NCBI RefSeq assembly: GCF_000310145.2
Contig: NZ_AMXA01000007.1
Coordinates: forward strand, 94,245 to 158,244
Origin: Thauera sp. 28
GTDB taxonomy: Bacteria; Pseudomonadota; Gammaproteobacteria; Burkholderiales; Rhodocyclaceae
DNA: 64,000 bases
Reading direction: 5' to 3'
Shown here: positions 44,043-53,699 of the stretch, in pieces
Layout of the letters: every line of letters begins with the position of its first letter
Numbering within the stretch: position 1 is the first letter of the stretch
Notes under the pieces: generated by a model
The model's database searches: none
What the model saw: only the letters and a program-made list of their open reading frames with translations
What the model was told of the DNA's origin: nothing
Translations under genes and position numbers: made by a program

Positions 44043-44924
44043 CTACTGCGCATCACGCCCGCGCAGCTCCAGCGCACGCGCATACAAGGCCTTGCGCGGC
44101 GCACCGGTGATCTCCGCGGCCAGGCGTGCGGCAGTCTTGAGCGGGACCTCATCGAGCAGCAGTGCCAGCACACGCTCGATCTCGCCACCCAGGCCGTCGC
44201 GCGCCGGCGCACCGGCGACCACGAGCACGAACTCGCCGCGCAAGCGATTACTGTCGGCGGCAAGCCACGCAGCAGTATCGGCAAGCGACATGCGCACGAT
44301 CTGTTCGTGCAGCTTGGTCATCTCGCGCGCAATGAGCACCTCGCGCTGCGCGCCGAACACCGCTTCCATGTCGGCCAGGCTCTCCGCAATGCGGTGCGGC
44401 GCCTCGTAGAAAACGAGGGCTTCGCCCGCGTCCACCAGCGCCTGCAGTGCCGCCTGTCGCGCACCCGGTCTGGCCGGCAGGAAACCGACGAAACGGAAGC
44501 CGGATTCGCCAAAGCCCGACACCGACAACGCCGCAACTGCGGCGCACGGCCCAGGCAGTGGGACGACCGGGTAGCCGGCGGCGCGCACCCGCGCCACCAG
44601 GCGCGCCCCGGGATCGGACACGGCCGGCGTGCCGGCGTCGGTGACGAGCGCGACCTGCTTGCCATCGGCGATGAGTTCGATGAGTTGTCCGGCCGCAGCC
44701 TGTTCATTGTGCTGATGCACCGCCAGCATGCGGCAGCGCAAGCCGAAGGCATCGAGCAAGCGCTGGCTGTGGCGCGTGTCCTCAGCAGCCACCACATCCA
44801 CCGCGCCCAGCACGGCGAGCGCACGCAGCGTAATGTCATGCAGATTACCGAGCGGCGTAGCCACCACATACAATGACGGCGTACTTGAAAGCGGATGATC
44901 GGGGAGGCGGAAGGAAGCTGTCAT
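44043..44924 (-). CDS. rsmI: 16S rRNA (cytidine(1402)-2'-O)-methyltransferase RsmI
   Basis: About 293 residues. A tetrapyrrole-methylase-fold enzyme that 2'-O-methylates C1402. LYVVATPLGNLHDITLRAL at the start, VAAEDTRHSQRLLDAFG, VALVTDAGTPAVSDPGARLV, PLPGPCAAVAALSVSGF and FYEAPHRIAESLADM are the RsmI blocks, with KLHEQIVR near the end. ATG 44924 shares two bases with the ATG of yraN on the other strand (CATG), so the genes are head-to-head with no gap. I see no ribosome-binding site for rsmI. No better in-frame start exists downstream before the fold begins, so the start is only moderately certain. Confidence 0.94.
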   Translation of the reverse strand: MTASFRLPDHPLSSTPSLYVVATPLGNLHDITLRALAVLGAVDVVAAEDTRHSQRLLDAFGLRCRMLAVHQHNEQAAAGQLIELIADGKQVALVTDAGTPAVSDPGARLVARVRAAGYPVVPLPGPCAAVAALSVSGFGESGFRFVGFLPARPGARQAALQALVDAGEALVFYEAPHRIAESLADMEAVFGAQREVLIAREMTKLHEQIVRMSLADTAAWLAADSNRLRGEFVLVVAGAPARDGLGGEIERVLALLLDEVPLKTAARLAAEITGAPRKALYARALELRGRDAQ

Positions 44925-45333
44925 GGAGAAGAACCGGAGCGCGCAGGCGCACAGTATCGACGGGCGCCGGACACCGGCGCAAGCGCGCGGCGCGGCCGCC
45001 GAGGCACTCGCATGCACCTACCTCGAGGCGCACGGGCTGCGCACCCTGGCGCGCAACGTGCGCTGCCGAGGCGGCGAGCTGGACCTCGTCTGCCTCGATC
45101 GCAACCATGTCGTGTTCGTCGAGGTGCGCCTGCGCACCAATGGACGCTTTGGCGGCGCCGCGGAAAGCATCACACCCACCAAGCAGCGCCGCGTGCTGAT
45201 CGCCGCCCAGTGGTGGCTCAACGGCGCCGGACGGCGCTTCCAGAACGCCCCTTGCCGTTTCGACGCCGTGCTTCTCGACGACCTGTCCGTCGATCGCATC
45301 ACTTGGTTACCCGGTGCCTTCAATGCGACATGA
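44923..45333 (+). CDS. yraN: UPF0102 family protein YraN (endonuclease-like fold)
   Basis: 136 residues. RGAAAEALACTYLEAHGLRTLARNVRCRGGELDLV and FVEVRLRTNGRFGGAAESITPTKQRR form the conserved UPF0102 core, which has the PD-(D/E)XK layout: an Asp in GELDLV followed by ExR/ExK-like FVEVR. Function is not established; a nuclease or resolvase-like role is suggested by the fold. AAGGAAG lies 5 bases before ATG 44923. It heads a yraN-diaA-dolP series matching the E. coli order rsmI-lpoA-yraN-diaA-dolP, but lpoA is absent. Confidence 0.92.
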   Translation: MEKNRSAQAHSIDGRRTPAQARGAAAEALACTYLEAHGLRTLARNVRCRGGELDLVCLDRNHVVFVEVRLRTNGRFGGAAESITPTKQRRVLIAAQWWLNGAGRRFQNAPCRFDAVLLDDLSVDRITWLPGAFNAT

Positions 45334-45377
45334 GGGGCCGTGCTAGACTCTAACGCCCTTCAGACGACACTGGCAGC

Positions 45378-45971
45378 ATGAATCTGATCGATCGCATCTC
45401 AGCGCAGTTCGAGGACAACATGCGCACCACACTGGAGGCGCTCGAACTCCTCGCCGCACCGATCGCAGGCGCGGTAGAACTCATCACCGCCAGTCTGCTC
45501 GACAACGGCAAGGTTCTGGTGTGCGGGGGGAGCGGCTGCGCCGGAGATGCACGTCGCTTTGCAGCACAACTGGTCAACGGTTTCGAGCTCGAGCGACCGT
45601 CGCTTGCAGCCCTTGCGCTGAGTGCGGACACCTCGACGCTGGCGCCGCTCACAGGCGAACCCGACGCGGCATCGATGTTCGCACGCCAGATCCACGCCTT
45701 CGGCCACCCTGGGGACATCCTGATCACCTTGTCGACGGGTGCCGACTCGGCGCGCATCGAGCAGGCGATCCACGCCGCCCACGAGCGCGACATGCACGTG
45801 ATCGCCCTCACCTCCGGAAAGCCGGGACGGATCGCCGAGTGCCTCGGCCCCGCCGACATCCACATTTCCCCGCCTGCCGATCGCAGGGCCCGCATTCAGG
45901 AACTTCACCTGCTCACCCTGCATTGCCTGTGCGACGGCATCGACTGTCTATTACTAGGAGTGGAAGACTGA
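45378..45971 (+). CDS. diaA: SIS-domain protein, DiaA/GmhA type
   Basis: 197 residues, one sugar-isomerase (SIS) domain. LLDNGKVLVCGGSGCAGDARRFAAQLVN is the phosphosugar-binding start, and DILITLSTGADS and VIALTSGKPGRIAECLG follow; QELHLLTLHCLCDGID ends it. Close relatives are DiaA, which binds DnaA and times initiation, and GmhA, sedoheptulose-7-phosphate isomerase. The gene order yraN-diaA-dolP favours DiaA. In betaproteobacteria the same protein is often called phosphoheptose isomerase, so this remains open. Serine appears as CGGSGCAG where many GmhA proteins have GNGGSA. Confidence 0.88.
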   Translation: MNLIDRISAQFEDNMRTTLEALELLAAPIAGAVELITASLLDNGKVLVCGGSGCAGDARRFAAQLVNGFELERPSLAALALSADTSTLAPLTGEPDAASMFARQIHAFGHPGDILITLSTGADSARIEQAIHAAHERDMHVIALTSGKPGRIAECLGPADIHISPPADRRARIQELHLLTLHCLCDGIDCLLLGVED

Positions 45972-46645
45972 TGAAGACGCCCCCCCAAGCACTCGCCCCG
46001 TCCGCGGCCTCCGCAACCGCCGATGGCCGTCGTCGCACGCTTGTGCTCGGCCTTGCCGCTGCATCCGCGCTCCCTTTGCTGCAGGGCTGCTTTCCGGTCG
46101 TCGCCACCGGGGTCGGAGCCGGCGCCGCCATGGTGTCGGATCGCCGTACGAGCGGCACCTACGTCGAAGACGAGAGCATCGAATGGAAGGTATCGGGACG
46201 CATCCGCCAGCGCTTCGGCAACACGGTCAATGTGAATGTGACCTCGTACAACCGCAACGTGCTGCTCACCGGCCAGGCGCCGAACGCGACCGTGCTGGGC
46301 GAACTCGAAGGCATCGTGGCCGGAGTGGAGCATGTGCGCGGCGTGATCAACGAGGTCGTGGTTGGCCCGAACTCAACGCTCACCGCACGCGCCAACGACG
46401 CGCTCATCACCTCCAACGTCAAGGCCCGCTTTGTCGATGCAAAGCGCTTCTCGGCGCACCACGTCAAGGTGGTGACAGAGGCCAACGTGGTGTTCCTGCT
46501 CGGCATCGTCACCCGCACCGAGGCCGACGCCGCCGCCGAGGTGGCACGCACCAGCCAGGGCGTGCGCAAGGTAGTGCGCGTGTTCGAGTTCATCAGCGAC
46601 GATGAGGCCCGCCGCCTGGACAACCCGACCGGCGCCCGGCGCTGA
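45971..46645 (+). CDS. dolP: BON-domain outer-membrane lipoprotein, DolP-like
   Basis: 224 residues. The N-terminus has RRR followed by a hydrophobic stretch ending LLQGC, a lipobox with a twin-arginine-like start; Cys should be lipidated. Two BON domains follow: one from about residue 70 with VNVTSYNRNVLLTGQAPNATVLGELEGIVAGV, the second from about 130 with TSNVKARFVDAKRFSAHHVKVVTEANVVFLLG. This is the DolP (YraP) layout, a protein that supports outer-membrane integrity at division sites. ATG overlaps the SIS gene stop as TGATG. Confidence 0.9.
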   Translation: MKTPPQALAPSAASATADGRRRTLVLGLAAASALPLLQGCFPVVATGVGAGAAMVSDRRTSGTYVEDESIEWKVSGRIRQRFGNTVNVNVTSYNRNVLLTGQAPNATVLGELEGIVAGVEHVRGVINEVVVGPNSTLTARANDALITSNVKARFVDAKRFSAHHVKVVTEANVVFLLGIVTRTEADAAAEVARTSQGVRKVVRVFEFISDDEARRLDNPTGARR

Positions 46646-46649
46646 CGCC

Positions 46650-48008
46650 TCAGCGCGCGCCGACGCTGCTGAGTGCGTCGAGCAGCTTCTGGTGCACACC
46701 GCCGAAGCCGCCGTTGCTCATCACCAGCACGTGGTCGCCGGCGCGCGCCATCGCCGCGACGTCGGCAACAAGCGCCTCGAGCACGTCATAGCTGCGCGCG
46801 CGCGCGCCGAGCGGCGCGAGTGCTTCGCCCGTATCCCAGCCCAGGCCATGGCCGTAGCAGAACACCGCATCGGCAGCTGTCAGGCTGCCCGCCAGCTGCG
46901 CCTTCATGACACCGAGCTTCATGGTGTTGGAACGCGGCTCGAGCACCGCGAGGATACGCCCCTCGGGCTCGCGCCGACGCAGGCCATCGATGGTGAGGGC
47001 GATCGCGGTCGGGTGATGAGCGAAGTCGTCATACACGCTCACCCCCCGCTCGCTGCCGCGCAGCTCCAGCCGGCGCCGGATGCCGCGAAAAGCGGCCAGG
47101 CTGGCGATCGCTTGCGCCGGAGTGACGCCCACGTGACGCGCCGCCGCGATCGCCGCAAGTGCATTCTCACGGTTGTGGCTGCCGGGCAGCGCCAACTCCA
47201 CCCTGCCCAGCTCCGTCCCGGCCAGGCGGAACACCGCCTCGACATCCCGCCCGCCCGCGGCCGCCGACCACTGGGCGGCGTCATTGAACCACTCCAGTTC
47301 GGACCAGTTGCCACGCGCAAGAACCCGTCTCAGGCTGGCCTCGCGGGCATTGGCGATGATCCTCCCGCTGGCGGGAATCGTCCTCACCAGATGATGGAAC
47401 TGTGTCTCGATCGCGGCCAGGTCGGCAAAGATGTCGGCATGGTCGAACTCGAGGTTGTTGAGGATGACGGTGCGCGGCCGGTAATGAACGAACTTGGAGC
47501 GCTTGTCGCAGAACGCGGTGTCGTATTCATCGGCCTCGATGACGAAGAATGGCGACTCGGTGAGGCGCGCCGAAACGCCGAAATTCTGCGGCACGCCGCC
47601 GACCAGGAAGCCGGGATTGAGCCCCGCATCCTCCAGCATCCAGGTCAGCAGCGATGTCGTCGTCGTCTTGCCGTGGGTACCGGCGACCGCCAACACCCAA
47701 CGCCCGGCAAGCACATGCTCGGCCAGCCACTGGGGGCCGGAAACATAGGGCAGGCCACGATCGAGAATCGCCTCCAGCAGCGGATTGCCACGCGACACTG
47801 CATTGCCGATCACGAACACGTCAGGCTCGAGCTCGAGCTGGGCGGGGTCATAGCCCTCGATCAGCCCGATACCCTGCTCTTCGAGCTGGGTGCTCATCGG
47901 CGGATAGACGTTGGCGTCGCAACCGCTGACGGTATGGCCTGCCGCGCGCGCCAGCAAGGCGACCCCGCCCATGAAGGTGCCGCAGATGCCGAGAATGTGG
48001 ATATGCAT
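46650..48008 (-). CDS. mpl: UDP-MurNAc:L-alanyl-gamma-D-glutamyl-meso-diaminopimelate ligase
   Basis: 452 residues. It reattaches recycled murein tripeptide to UDP-MurNAc. It opens MHIHILGICGTFMGGVALLARAAGHTVSG, typical of Mpl rather than MurC. The ATP loop is [13 protein letters not shown], followed by FVIEADEYDTAFCDKRSKFVHY and NLEFDHADIF. YDDFAHHPTAIALTI and EPRSNTMKLG close the C-terminal domain, and MSNGGFGGVHQKLL ends it. All these are hallmark Mpl segments. It converges on dolP (4-bp gap) and diverges from the following unknown gene. Unlike the other mur genes it lies outside the dcw cluster, as usual. Confidence 0.97.
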   Translation of the reverse strand: MHIHILGICGTFMGGVALLARAAGHTVSGCDANVYPPMSTQLEEQGIGLIEGYDPAQLELEPDVFVIGNAVSRGNPLLEAILDRGLPYVSGPQWLAEHVLAGRWVLAVAGTHGKTTTTSLLTWMLEDAGLNPGFLVGGVPQNFGVSARLTESPFFVIEADEYDTAFCDKRSKFVHYRPRTVILNNLEFDHADIFADLAAIETQFHHLVRTIPASGRIIANAREASLRRVLARGNWSELEWFNDAAQWSAAAGGRDVEAVFRLAGTELGRVELALPGSHNRENALAAIAAARHVGVTPAQAIASLAAFRGIRRRLELRGSERGVSVYDDFAHHPTAIALTIDGLRRREPEGRILAVLEPRSNTMKLGVMKAQLAGSLTAADAVFCYGHGLGWDTGEALAPLGARARSYDVLEALVADVAAMARAGDHVLVMSNGGFGGVHQKLLDALSSVGAR

Positions 48009-48089
48009 GAGGCAATGTGCTCCGAGGGGCCGTCATCCGTATGAAACCGGCCCGTGTACAATGACTGCGCATCTTACCCGAGCCCCGTC

Positions 48090-48707
48090 ATGCCCTCACA
48101 TGCCCACGTATCCCGCAGCGGCGGCCTGAGACGCGAAATCGCCGCGCTCGCTGCCCGCATGATGGCCGAGGACGGCATCAGCGACTTCGGCTTCGCCAAA
48201 CGCAAGGCCGCCAAGCAACTCGGCGCCACCGACGCCGATGCCCTGCCCAACAACACCGAGATAGAAACCGAGCTGCGCGCCTGGCTAGCGCTGTACCAGG
48301 ACGAGGAGCAACCCGAGCGCCTGCACGAGATGCGCAGCGTTGCTGTCGAGGTCATGCGCTTGCTCGCAGACTTCCGCCCCTACCTTACCGGCGGCGCACT
48401 CGATGGCACTGCGGGCCGCTATTCCGAACTCGAGATCGAGATCTTCCCGGAGAGCACCAAGGATGTGGAGATATTCTTCCTCAATCTCGACCTGCCCTAT
48501 GACCACCGCGAACCACGCCGCCCGGCGCCGCACACCCCCGAGGCGGTGCTGAGCTTCGACTGGAACGACGTACCGGTGAAGGTCTCGGTCTATCCCTCGT
48601 CGGCAGAGCGCAACGTCCGACGCGGCCAGGAGCGCGCCCGCCTGGCGCAGGTCGAAGCGCTACTCGCCGCGGGCGAGCACACAACACAAGGAACGCCCCA
48701 GGAATGA
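48090..48707 (+). CDS. Conserved protein of unknown function
   Basis: 205 residues from ATG 48090. I do not recognise the family. The N-terminal part is helical and basic/acidic (LRREIAALAARMMAEDGISDFGFAKRKAAKQLG), with a pattern suggesting a small helical domain. The C-terminal part contains YSELEIEIFPESTKDVEIFFLNLDLPYDH, a strand-rich, acidic stretch, and VLSFDWNDVPVKVSVYPSSAERN. It has no signal peptide or membrane segment, so it is cytoplasmic. It ends in an ATGA overlap with the tlpA-like gene, implying coupled translation, and is divergent from mpl. A TACAAT at 48057-48062 may be its -10 element. Confidence 0.8.
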   Translation: MPSHAHVSRSGGLRREIAALAARMMAEDGISDFGFAKRKAAKQLGATDADALPNNTEIETELRAWLALYQDEEQPERLHEMRSVAVEVMRLLADFRPYLTGGALDGTAGRYSELEIEIFPESTKDVEIFFLNLDLPYDHREPRRPAPHTPEAVLSFDWNDVPVKVSVYPSSAERNVRRGQERARLAQVEALLAAGEHTTQGTPQE

Positions 48708-49255
48708 AACGCAAGATCCAGGCCGCGCTGTTCGCGACAGTCGCCATCGCCGCCGCAGCCGGCGGCTTTCTTCTCAACCGCGAGCAATCCCAGATCGCAC
48801 CTGCGGGCACGCACACGGTCAGCCAAGACACAGTGGATGCCCTGCTCGCCCTGCGCTTGCCGGACACCAACGGCGAGGAACAGGCCATGGCGCAGTGGCA
48901 GGGCAAGGTCGTCGTTGCCAACTTCTGGGCGACCTGGTGCCCACCCTGCCGCAAGGAGATCCCCGATTTCGCAGCAGCCAGCCAGGCGCTGGCGGACGAG
49001 CCGGTGCAGTTCGTCGGCATCAGCATCGACTCGGCCGCAAAGGTGCGCGCGTTCAATGAGGAATTCCGCGTCCCCTACCCCTTGCTGATCGCCGGCAACC
49101 ACGTGCTTGACCTTGCCGAAGGCTTCGGCAACGCCGCCCGCGGCCTGCCGTTCACCGTCATCCTCGACACCGAAGGAAAAGTGCGCCACATCAAGCTCGG
49201 CGTCTTGCACCGCGAGGAACTCGAGCGCAAAATCCGCGCACTCCTGCCCTCCTGA
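48704..49255 (+). CDS. TlpA-family thiol:disulfide oxidoreductase
   Basis: 183 residues. An N-terminal signal anchor (about 6-24, rich in Ala) puts the domain in the periplasm. The thioredoxin fold has VVVANFWATWCPPCRKEIPDF with the redox pair in WCPPC (Cys79, Cys82), then FVGISIDSAAKV and the cis-proline segment GLPFTVILDTEGKVRH. Such proteins keep thiols reduced in cytochrome c maturation or protect specific substrates; the target here is unknown. ATGA overlap with the preceding unknown gene. Confidence 0.92.
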   Translation: MKRKIQAALFATVAIAAAAGGFLLNREQSQIAPAGTHTVSQDTVDALLALRLPDTNGEEQAMAQWQGKVVVANFWATWCPPCRKEIPDFAAASQALADEPVQFVGISIDSAAKVRAFNEEFRVPYPLLIAGNHVLDLAEGFGNAARGLPFTVILDTEGKVRHIKLGVLHREELERKIRALLPS

Positions 49256-49594
49256 GCCCGCCTCAGGCTGCGCAGATTCCAGCCAAAAGGTGGACAACGT
49301 GCAGCCATTTACGGCAAACTTGCCGGCATGAAGCATTCAAGCCGCCGGCAAGCACGTATCGCCACGCTTCCATCCGGATCGTGGCGAGAGGGCTCTTTTG
49401 CTGCCTGCAGCACGCCCTACAGGCCTCTTCGCCCCCCACGACGACGATCTTTCTGAGCCTCGCCAGGGCGGTCCGCATCAGCGGCGCGCTCGCGCCACAC
49501 CTGCGTGCCCGGCGCCATTCGTCGTCCGAACCGAACCATCAATCATCCAACCGTGCAGCGCAATATCGTGCCGCGGTCCCGTACGGAGAACATC
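49256..49594. other. Intergenic region upstream of accB with an inverted repeat
   Basis: About 340 bp without a supportable gene. CTTGCCGGC (49319-49327) and GCCGGCAAG (49344-49352) are a perfect 9-bp inverted repeat with a 16-base spacer, possibly the end of the tlpA transcript or a control site. GGAG six bases before ATG 49595 serves accB. No clear sigma-70 promoter is seen. In many relatives a type II dehydroquinase gene (aroQ) occupies this place; I see no trace of it. Confidence 0.45.
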
Positions 49595-50050
<456 letters not shown>

Positions 50051-50057
50051 GCCTGCC

Positions 50058-51416
50058 ATGTTCGAGAAGATCCTGATCGCGAACCGCGGCGAGATCGCGC
50101 TGCGCATCCTGCGCGCCTGCCGCGAGCTCGGCATCAAGACCGTCGCGGTGCATTCCGAGGCCGACACCGAGGCCAAGTACGTGCGCCTGGCCGACGAATC
50201 CGTCTGCATCGGCCCGGCCTCGTCGACGCTGAGCTACCTCAACGTGCCGGCCATCATCTCGGCCGCCGAGGTCACCGACGCCGAGGCCATCCACCCCGGC
50301 TACGGATTCCTGTCCGAGAACGCAGACTTCGGCGAGCGTGTCGAGCAATCCGGCTTCGTCTTCATCGGCCCACGCCCGGAGACCATTCGCCTGATGGGCG
50401 ACAAGGTGTCGGCCAAGGACGCGATGAAAGCGGCCGGCGTGCCCTGCGTGCCCGGCTCGGAAGGCGCCCTGCCCGATGACCCGAAGGAGATCGTCAAGAT
50501 CGCACGCGCCATCGGCTACCCCGTCATCATCAAGGCCGCCGGCGGCGGCGGCGGGCGCGGCATGCGTGTCGTGCACACCGAAGCCGCGCTGCACAATGCG
50601 GTGACCACCACCCGTGCCGAAGCCCAGGCGGCCTTCGGCAACCCGGTGGTGTACATGGAAAAGTTCCTCGAAAACCCACGCCACGTCGAGATCCAGGTGC
50701 TGGCCGACCAACACGGCAACGCGGTTTATCTGGGCGAGCGCGACTGCTCCATGCAGCGCCGCCACCAGAAGGTGATCGAGGAGGCCCCTGCGCCCGGCAT
50801 CGACCGCAAGCTGATCGCCCAGGTCGGCGAGCGCTGCGCCGAGGCCTGCCGCAAGATCGGCTACCGCGGCGCAGGCACCTTCGAGTTCCTGTTCGAGAAC
50901 GGCGAGTTCTACTTCATCGAGATGAATACCCGCGTGCAGGTCGAGCACCCGGTCACCGAGCTCATCACCGGCATCGACATCGTGCAGGCCCAGATCCGCA
51001 TCGCTGCCGGCGAGAAGCTGTGGTTCCGCCAGCGTGACATCGAGTTCCGCGGCCACGCCGTCGAATGCCGGATCAACGCCGAGGACCCGTTCAAGTTCAC
51101 CCCCTCGCCGGGACGCATCACCAACTGGCATACGCCGGGCGGCCCGGGCGTGCGCGTGGACTCGCACGTCTACAACGGCTACATGGTGCCGCCGCACTAT
51201 GACTCGATGATCGGCAAACTGATCACTTACGGCGACACACGCGACCAGGCGATCCGCCGCATGCGCATCGCGCTCTCCGAGATGATGGTCGAGGGCATCA
51301 AGACCAACATCCCGCTGCACCAGACGCTGATGCTCGACCCGCGCTTCATCGAGGGCGGCACCAGCATCCACTATCTCGAGCACAAGCTCGCCGACCGCAG
51401 CGAAGTCAAGGAGTAA
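50058..51416 (+). CDS. accC: Acetyl-CoA carboxylase biotin carboxylase subunit
   Basis: 452 residues. An ATP-grasp enzyme that carboxylates the biotin of Acc[51 protein letters not shown] (the glycine-rich ATP lid), [34 protein letters not shown] and [13 protein letters not shown] are all present. The length is normal. It is in the usual accB-accC order, with prmA 7 bp downstream on the same strand, a conserved arrangement in proteobacteria. Confidence 0.98.
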   Translation: MFEKILIANRGEIALRILRACRELGIKTVAVHSEADTEAKYVRLADESVCIGPASSTLSYLNVPAIISAAEVTDAEAIHPGYGFLSENADFGERVEQSGFVFIGPRPETIRLMGDKVSAKDAMKAAGVPCVPGSEGALPDDPKEIVKIARAIGYPVIIKAAGGGGGRGMRVVHTEAALHNAVTTTRAEAQAAFGNPVVYMEKFLENPRHVEIQVLADQHGNAVYLGERDCSMQRRHQKVIEEAPAPGIDRKLIAQVGERCAEACRKIGYRGAGTFEFLFENGEFYFIEMNTRVQVEHPVTELITGIDIVQAQIRIAAGEKLWFRQRDIEFRGHAVECRINAEDPFKFTPSPGRITNWHTPGGPGVRVDSHVYNGYMVPPHYDSMIGKLITYGDTRDQAIRRMRIALSEMMVEGIKTNIPLHQTLMLDPRFIEGGTSIHYLEHKLADRSEVKE

Positions 51417-51423
51417 GGCGGCA

Positions 51424-52326
51424 ATGTGGATCTCCGTCACCCTGCAGGCCGACGCCGACAAGGCAGAGGCCCTGTCCGACGCCCTGATGGAGGCCGGCGC
51501 GCTGTCGGTCTCGATCGAGGATGCGGACGCCGGCACCGAGGCGGAGAAGCCGCAATTCGGCGAACCCGGGCACCTGCCCACCGGACTGTGGGACCACAGC
51601 CGGGTGATCGCGCTGTTCGATGGCGACACCGCCGGCGACGCGCTCGCCGCCATGCTGGCAGAAGCCGCGCAAGCTGCCGGCCTGGGTGCAGTTCCGCCAT
51701 TCACGACCGAGAAGATTGCGGAGCAGAACTGGGTGCAGCTCACGCAGAGTCAGTTCGACCCCATCCGCATCACCGACCGGCTGTGGATCGTGCCGTCCTG
51801 GCATGCGGCACCAGACGCGAACGCGATCAACATCGAGCTCGATCCCGGCATGGCCTTCGGCACCGGCTCGCACCCGACTACCCGGCTGTGCCTGCAGTGG
51901 CTGTGCGATGCGGTCACCCCAGGCTGCAGCATGCTCGACTACGGCTGCGGCTCCGGCATCCTCGGCATTGCTGCTGCCAAGCTCGGCGCAGGGGACGTCA
52001 TCGGCGTCGACATCGACGCCAAAGCCGTGGAAGCAGCGCAGGACAATGCCGCCCGCAATGCCGTTGACATGCGGCTGCAGCACTCCGCGGTACCGCTCGA
52101 TGAACACTTCGATCTCGTCGTCGCCAACATCCTCACCAACCCATTGTGTGTGCTGGCCCCGGCAATCGCGGCTCGCGTCGCCGCGGGCGGGCGGGTCGCC
52201 CTCTCGGGCGTTCTCGAGACCCAGGCCGAGCAGGTGATCGAAGCCTGGGCCCCCTTCATCACACTGCACGTAGGCGGCAGCCTGGATGGCTGGATACGCC
52301 TGGAAGGACAGCGCCCCAGGCCATGA
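51424..52326 (+). CDS. prmA: Ribosomal protein L11 methyltransferase
   Basis: 300 residues. It trimethylates ribosomal protein L11. The N-terminal L11-binding domain (MWISVTLQADADKAEALSDALMEAGALSVSIED) precedes a linker and the SAM-binding domain. Motif I is MLDYGCGSGILGIAAAKLGA, and AFGTGSHPTTRLCLQWL and VVANILTNPL are PrmA signatures. AAGGCGG precedes ATG 51424. The stop overlaps the next gene as ATGA. Confidence 0.97.
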   Translation: MWISVTLQADADKAEALSDALMEAGALSVSIEDADAGTEAEKPQFGEPGHLPTGLWDHSRVIALFDGDTAGDALAAMLAEAAQAAGLGAVPPFTTEKIAEQNWVQLTQSQFDPIRITDRLWIVPSWHAAPDANAINIELDPGMAFGTGSHPTTRLCLQWLCDAVTPGCSMLDYGCGSGILGIAAAKLGAGDVIGVDIDAKAVEAAQDNAARNAVDMRLQHSAVPLDEHFDLVVANILTNPLCVLAPAIAARVAAGGRVALSGVLETQAEQVIEAWAPFITLHVGGSLDGWIRLEGQRPRP

Positions 52327-53654
52327 TGCTCACGCGCTGCCCCGCCTGCCAGACGGTGTTCCGGCTGCGGCCGGAGCAGTTGCACGCCAGGCGTGGAGAG
52401 GTCCGCTGCGGCCATTGCTTTCACCCCTTCAACGCGCCTGAGCACGCAATCGAGGCACCGCCTGCCGGCGCGACTCACGATCACGCCCACGGCATCGACT
52501 CGACGGCAGCCCCCGCGTCCCGCCAGGACGGCGCCCTACAGGCACGAGAAGGCACCGAGCGGACCGGGGAGGCATTCTTCGCCCTCGGCGGCAGGCGGAC
52601 GGAAGAACCTTCCGCAGGTATCGGGCTCGACTTCGAGATTCCCGATTTCCATTTGCCGGACCCGCCCGATGCCCCCACGCAGCCCCCCGCCCGACCGCCT
52701 GCCGACAGCAAGACGGATCCGGTAGAGGCGCCACTCGCCTTCGATCCGGTTTTCGATCCGGCTTTCGACACTGCACCCGCGCCGGTACAGCAGCGACACG
52801 ACCCGCTGCCTCCTGTGTGGCCGGCAGCGGACGTGTCGACCACCAGCCAGGCGAGCCCCCTCGGGCACGACAGCCAGGACGAAAGACGCACCGCACCCAC
52901 TCCAATGCCCGGGGTATTGCGCAGCGGCAGGCGCGGAACCGAAGCACTTCATGAAGCGGGCATCGATGCAGCGCCGGGAGATCAGCTCGCCGCTGCGCCC
53001 TTTGCGCATGACGAAGCATTCGAGCGCGCCATGGATCGCGCCCTTGCGAGGGCGGAACCACGCCTCGCAGCGGACGCTGCAGCGCAACGTGCTCTGCCGA
53101 TCGACGAAGGCCTGCATTCGGACGACGACATCCGCCGCCTGGACGCAACGTATGGCAAGCCCAGGCACACGCCCCACCCGGCCGCACGCGCGGCCGCGAC
53201 GCTCGCCTTCACCGTGCTGCTCTTCCTGCTGGGCGCACAGCTGACCTATCTGTACCGCGTTGAAATCGCCCGCGACCTACCAGGCCTGCGCACAGTCCTG
53301 AGTGCAGCCTGCGCCCATGCCGGCTGCACCGTCCCCTACCCGCGCGATGCCGACCGCATCGCGATCGACTCTTCGGACCTGCAGTCCGAACCCGGACGCC
53401 CGGGCCACTACCTTTTGCATGCGACGCTCAACAACCGCGCCGACTACCCTCAGCAGTGGCCCCATCTCGAGCTGACGCTGACCGACGCTGGCGACAACCC
53501 GATCTCGCGCCGGGTCCTGGCCCCTTCCGACTGGCTACCCGCCGGACAGGTGGCGCCGGCCTTTCCAGCACGCAACGTGGTCGGCCTGCGTATTCCGTTC
53601 GCGGCGCCGGGGCTAGCGCCGACCGGCTACCGCATCTACGCGTTCTTCCCCTAA
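52323..53654 (+). CDS. Zinc-ribbon membrane protein with DUF3426 domain
   Basis: 443 residues. The N-terminus MMLTRCPACQTVFRL and VRCGHCFHPFN form the CxxC...CxxC zinc ribbon of the MJ0042 type. A long low-complexity, proline- and aspartate-rich region follows (about 50-340). One membrane helix (about 350-370, TLAFTVLLFLLGAQLTYLY) separates it from the periplasmic DUF3426 domain, with VLSAACAHAGC, YLLHATLNNRADYPQQWPHLELTLTDA and SRRVLAPSDWL. Proteins of this design follow prmA in many betaproteobacteria; their role is unknown. The overlap with prmA is ATGA. Confidence 0.9.
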   Translation: MMLTRCPACQTVFRLRPEQLHARRGEVRCGHCFHPFNAPEHAIEAPPAGATHDHAHGIDSTAAPASRQDGALQAREGTERTGEAFFALGGRRTEEPSAGIGLDFEIPDFHLPDPPDAPTQPPARPPADSKTDPVEAPLAFDPVFDPAFDTAPAPVQQRHDPLPPVWPAADVSTTSQASPLGHDSQDERRTAPTPMPGVLRSGRRGTEALHEAGIDAAPGDQLAAAPFAHDEAFERAMDRALARAEPRLAADAAAQRALPIDEGLHSDDDIRRLDATYGKPRHTPHPAARAAATLAFTVLLFLLGAQLTYLYRVEIARDLPGLRTVLSAACAHAGCTVPYPRDADRIAIDSSDLQSEPGRPGHYLLHATLNNRADYPQQWPHLELTLTDAGDNPISRRVLAPSDWLPAGQVAPAFPARNVVGLRIPFAAPGLAPTGYRIYAFFP

Positions 53655-53699
53655 CGAGGGCTGCTTTGCAACGCCGCCCTCGCCAGGGACGAGCCGCAG

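Noticed and set aside
46602..48044. A 480-codon plus-strand frame opposite mpl
   Set aside because: Antisense to the unmistakable Mpl protein, with composition typical of shadow reading.
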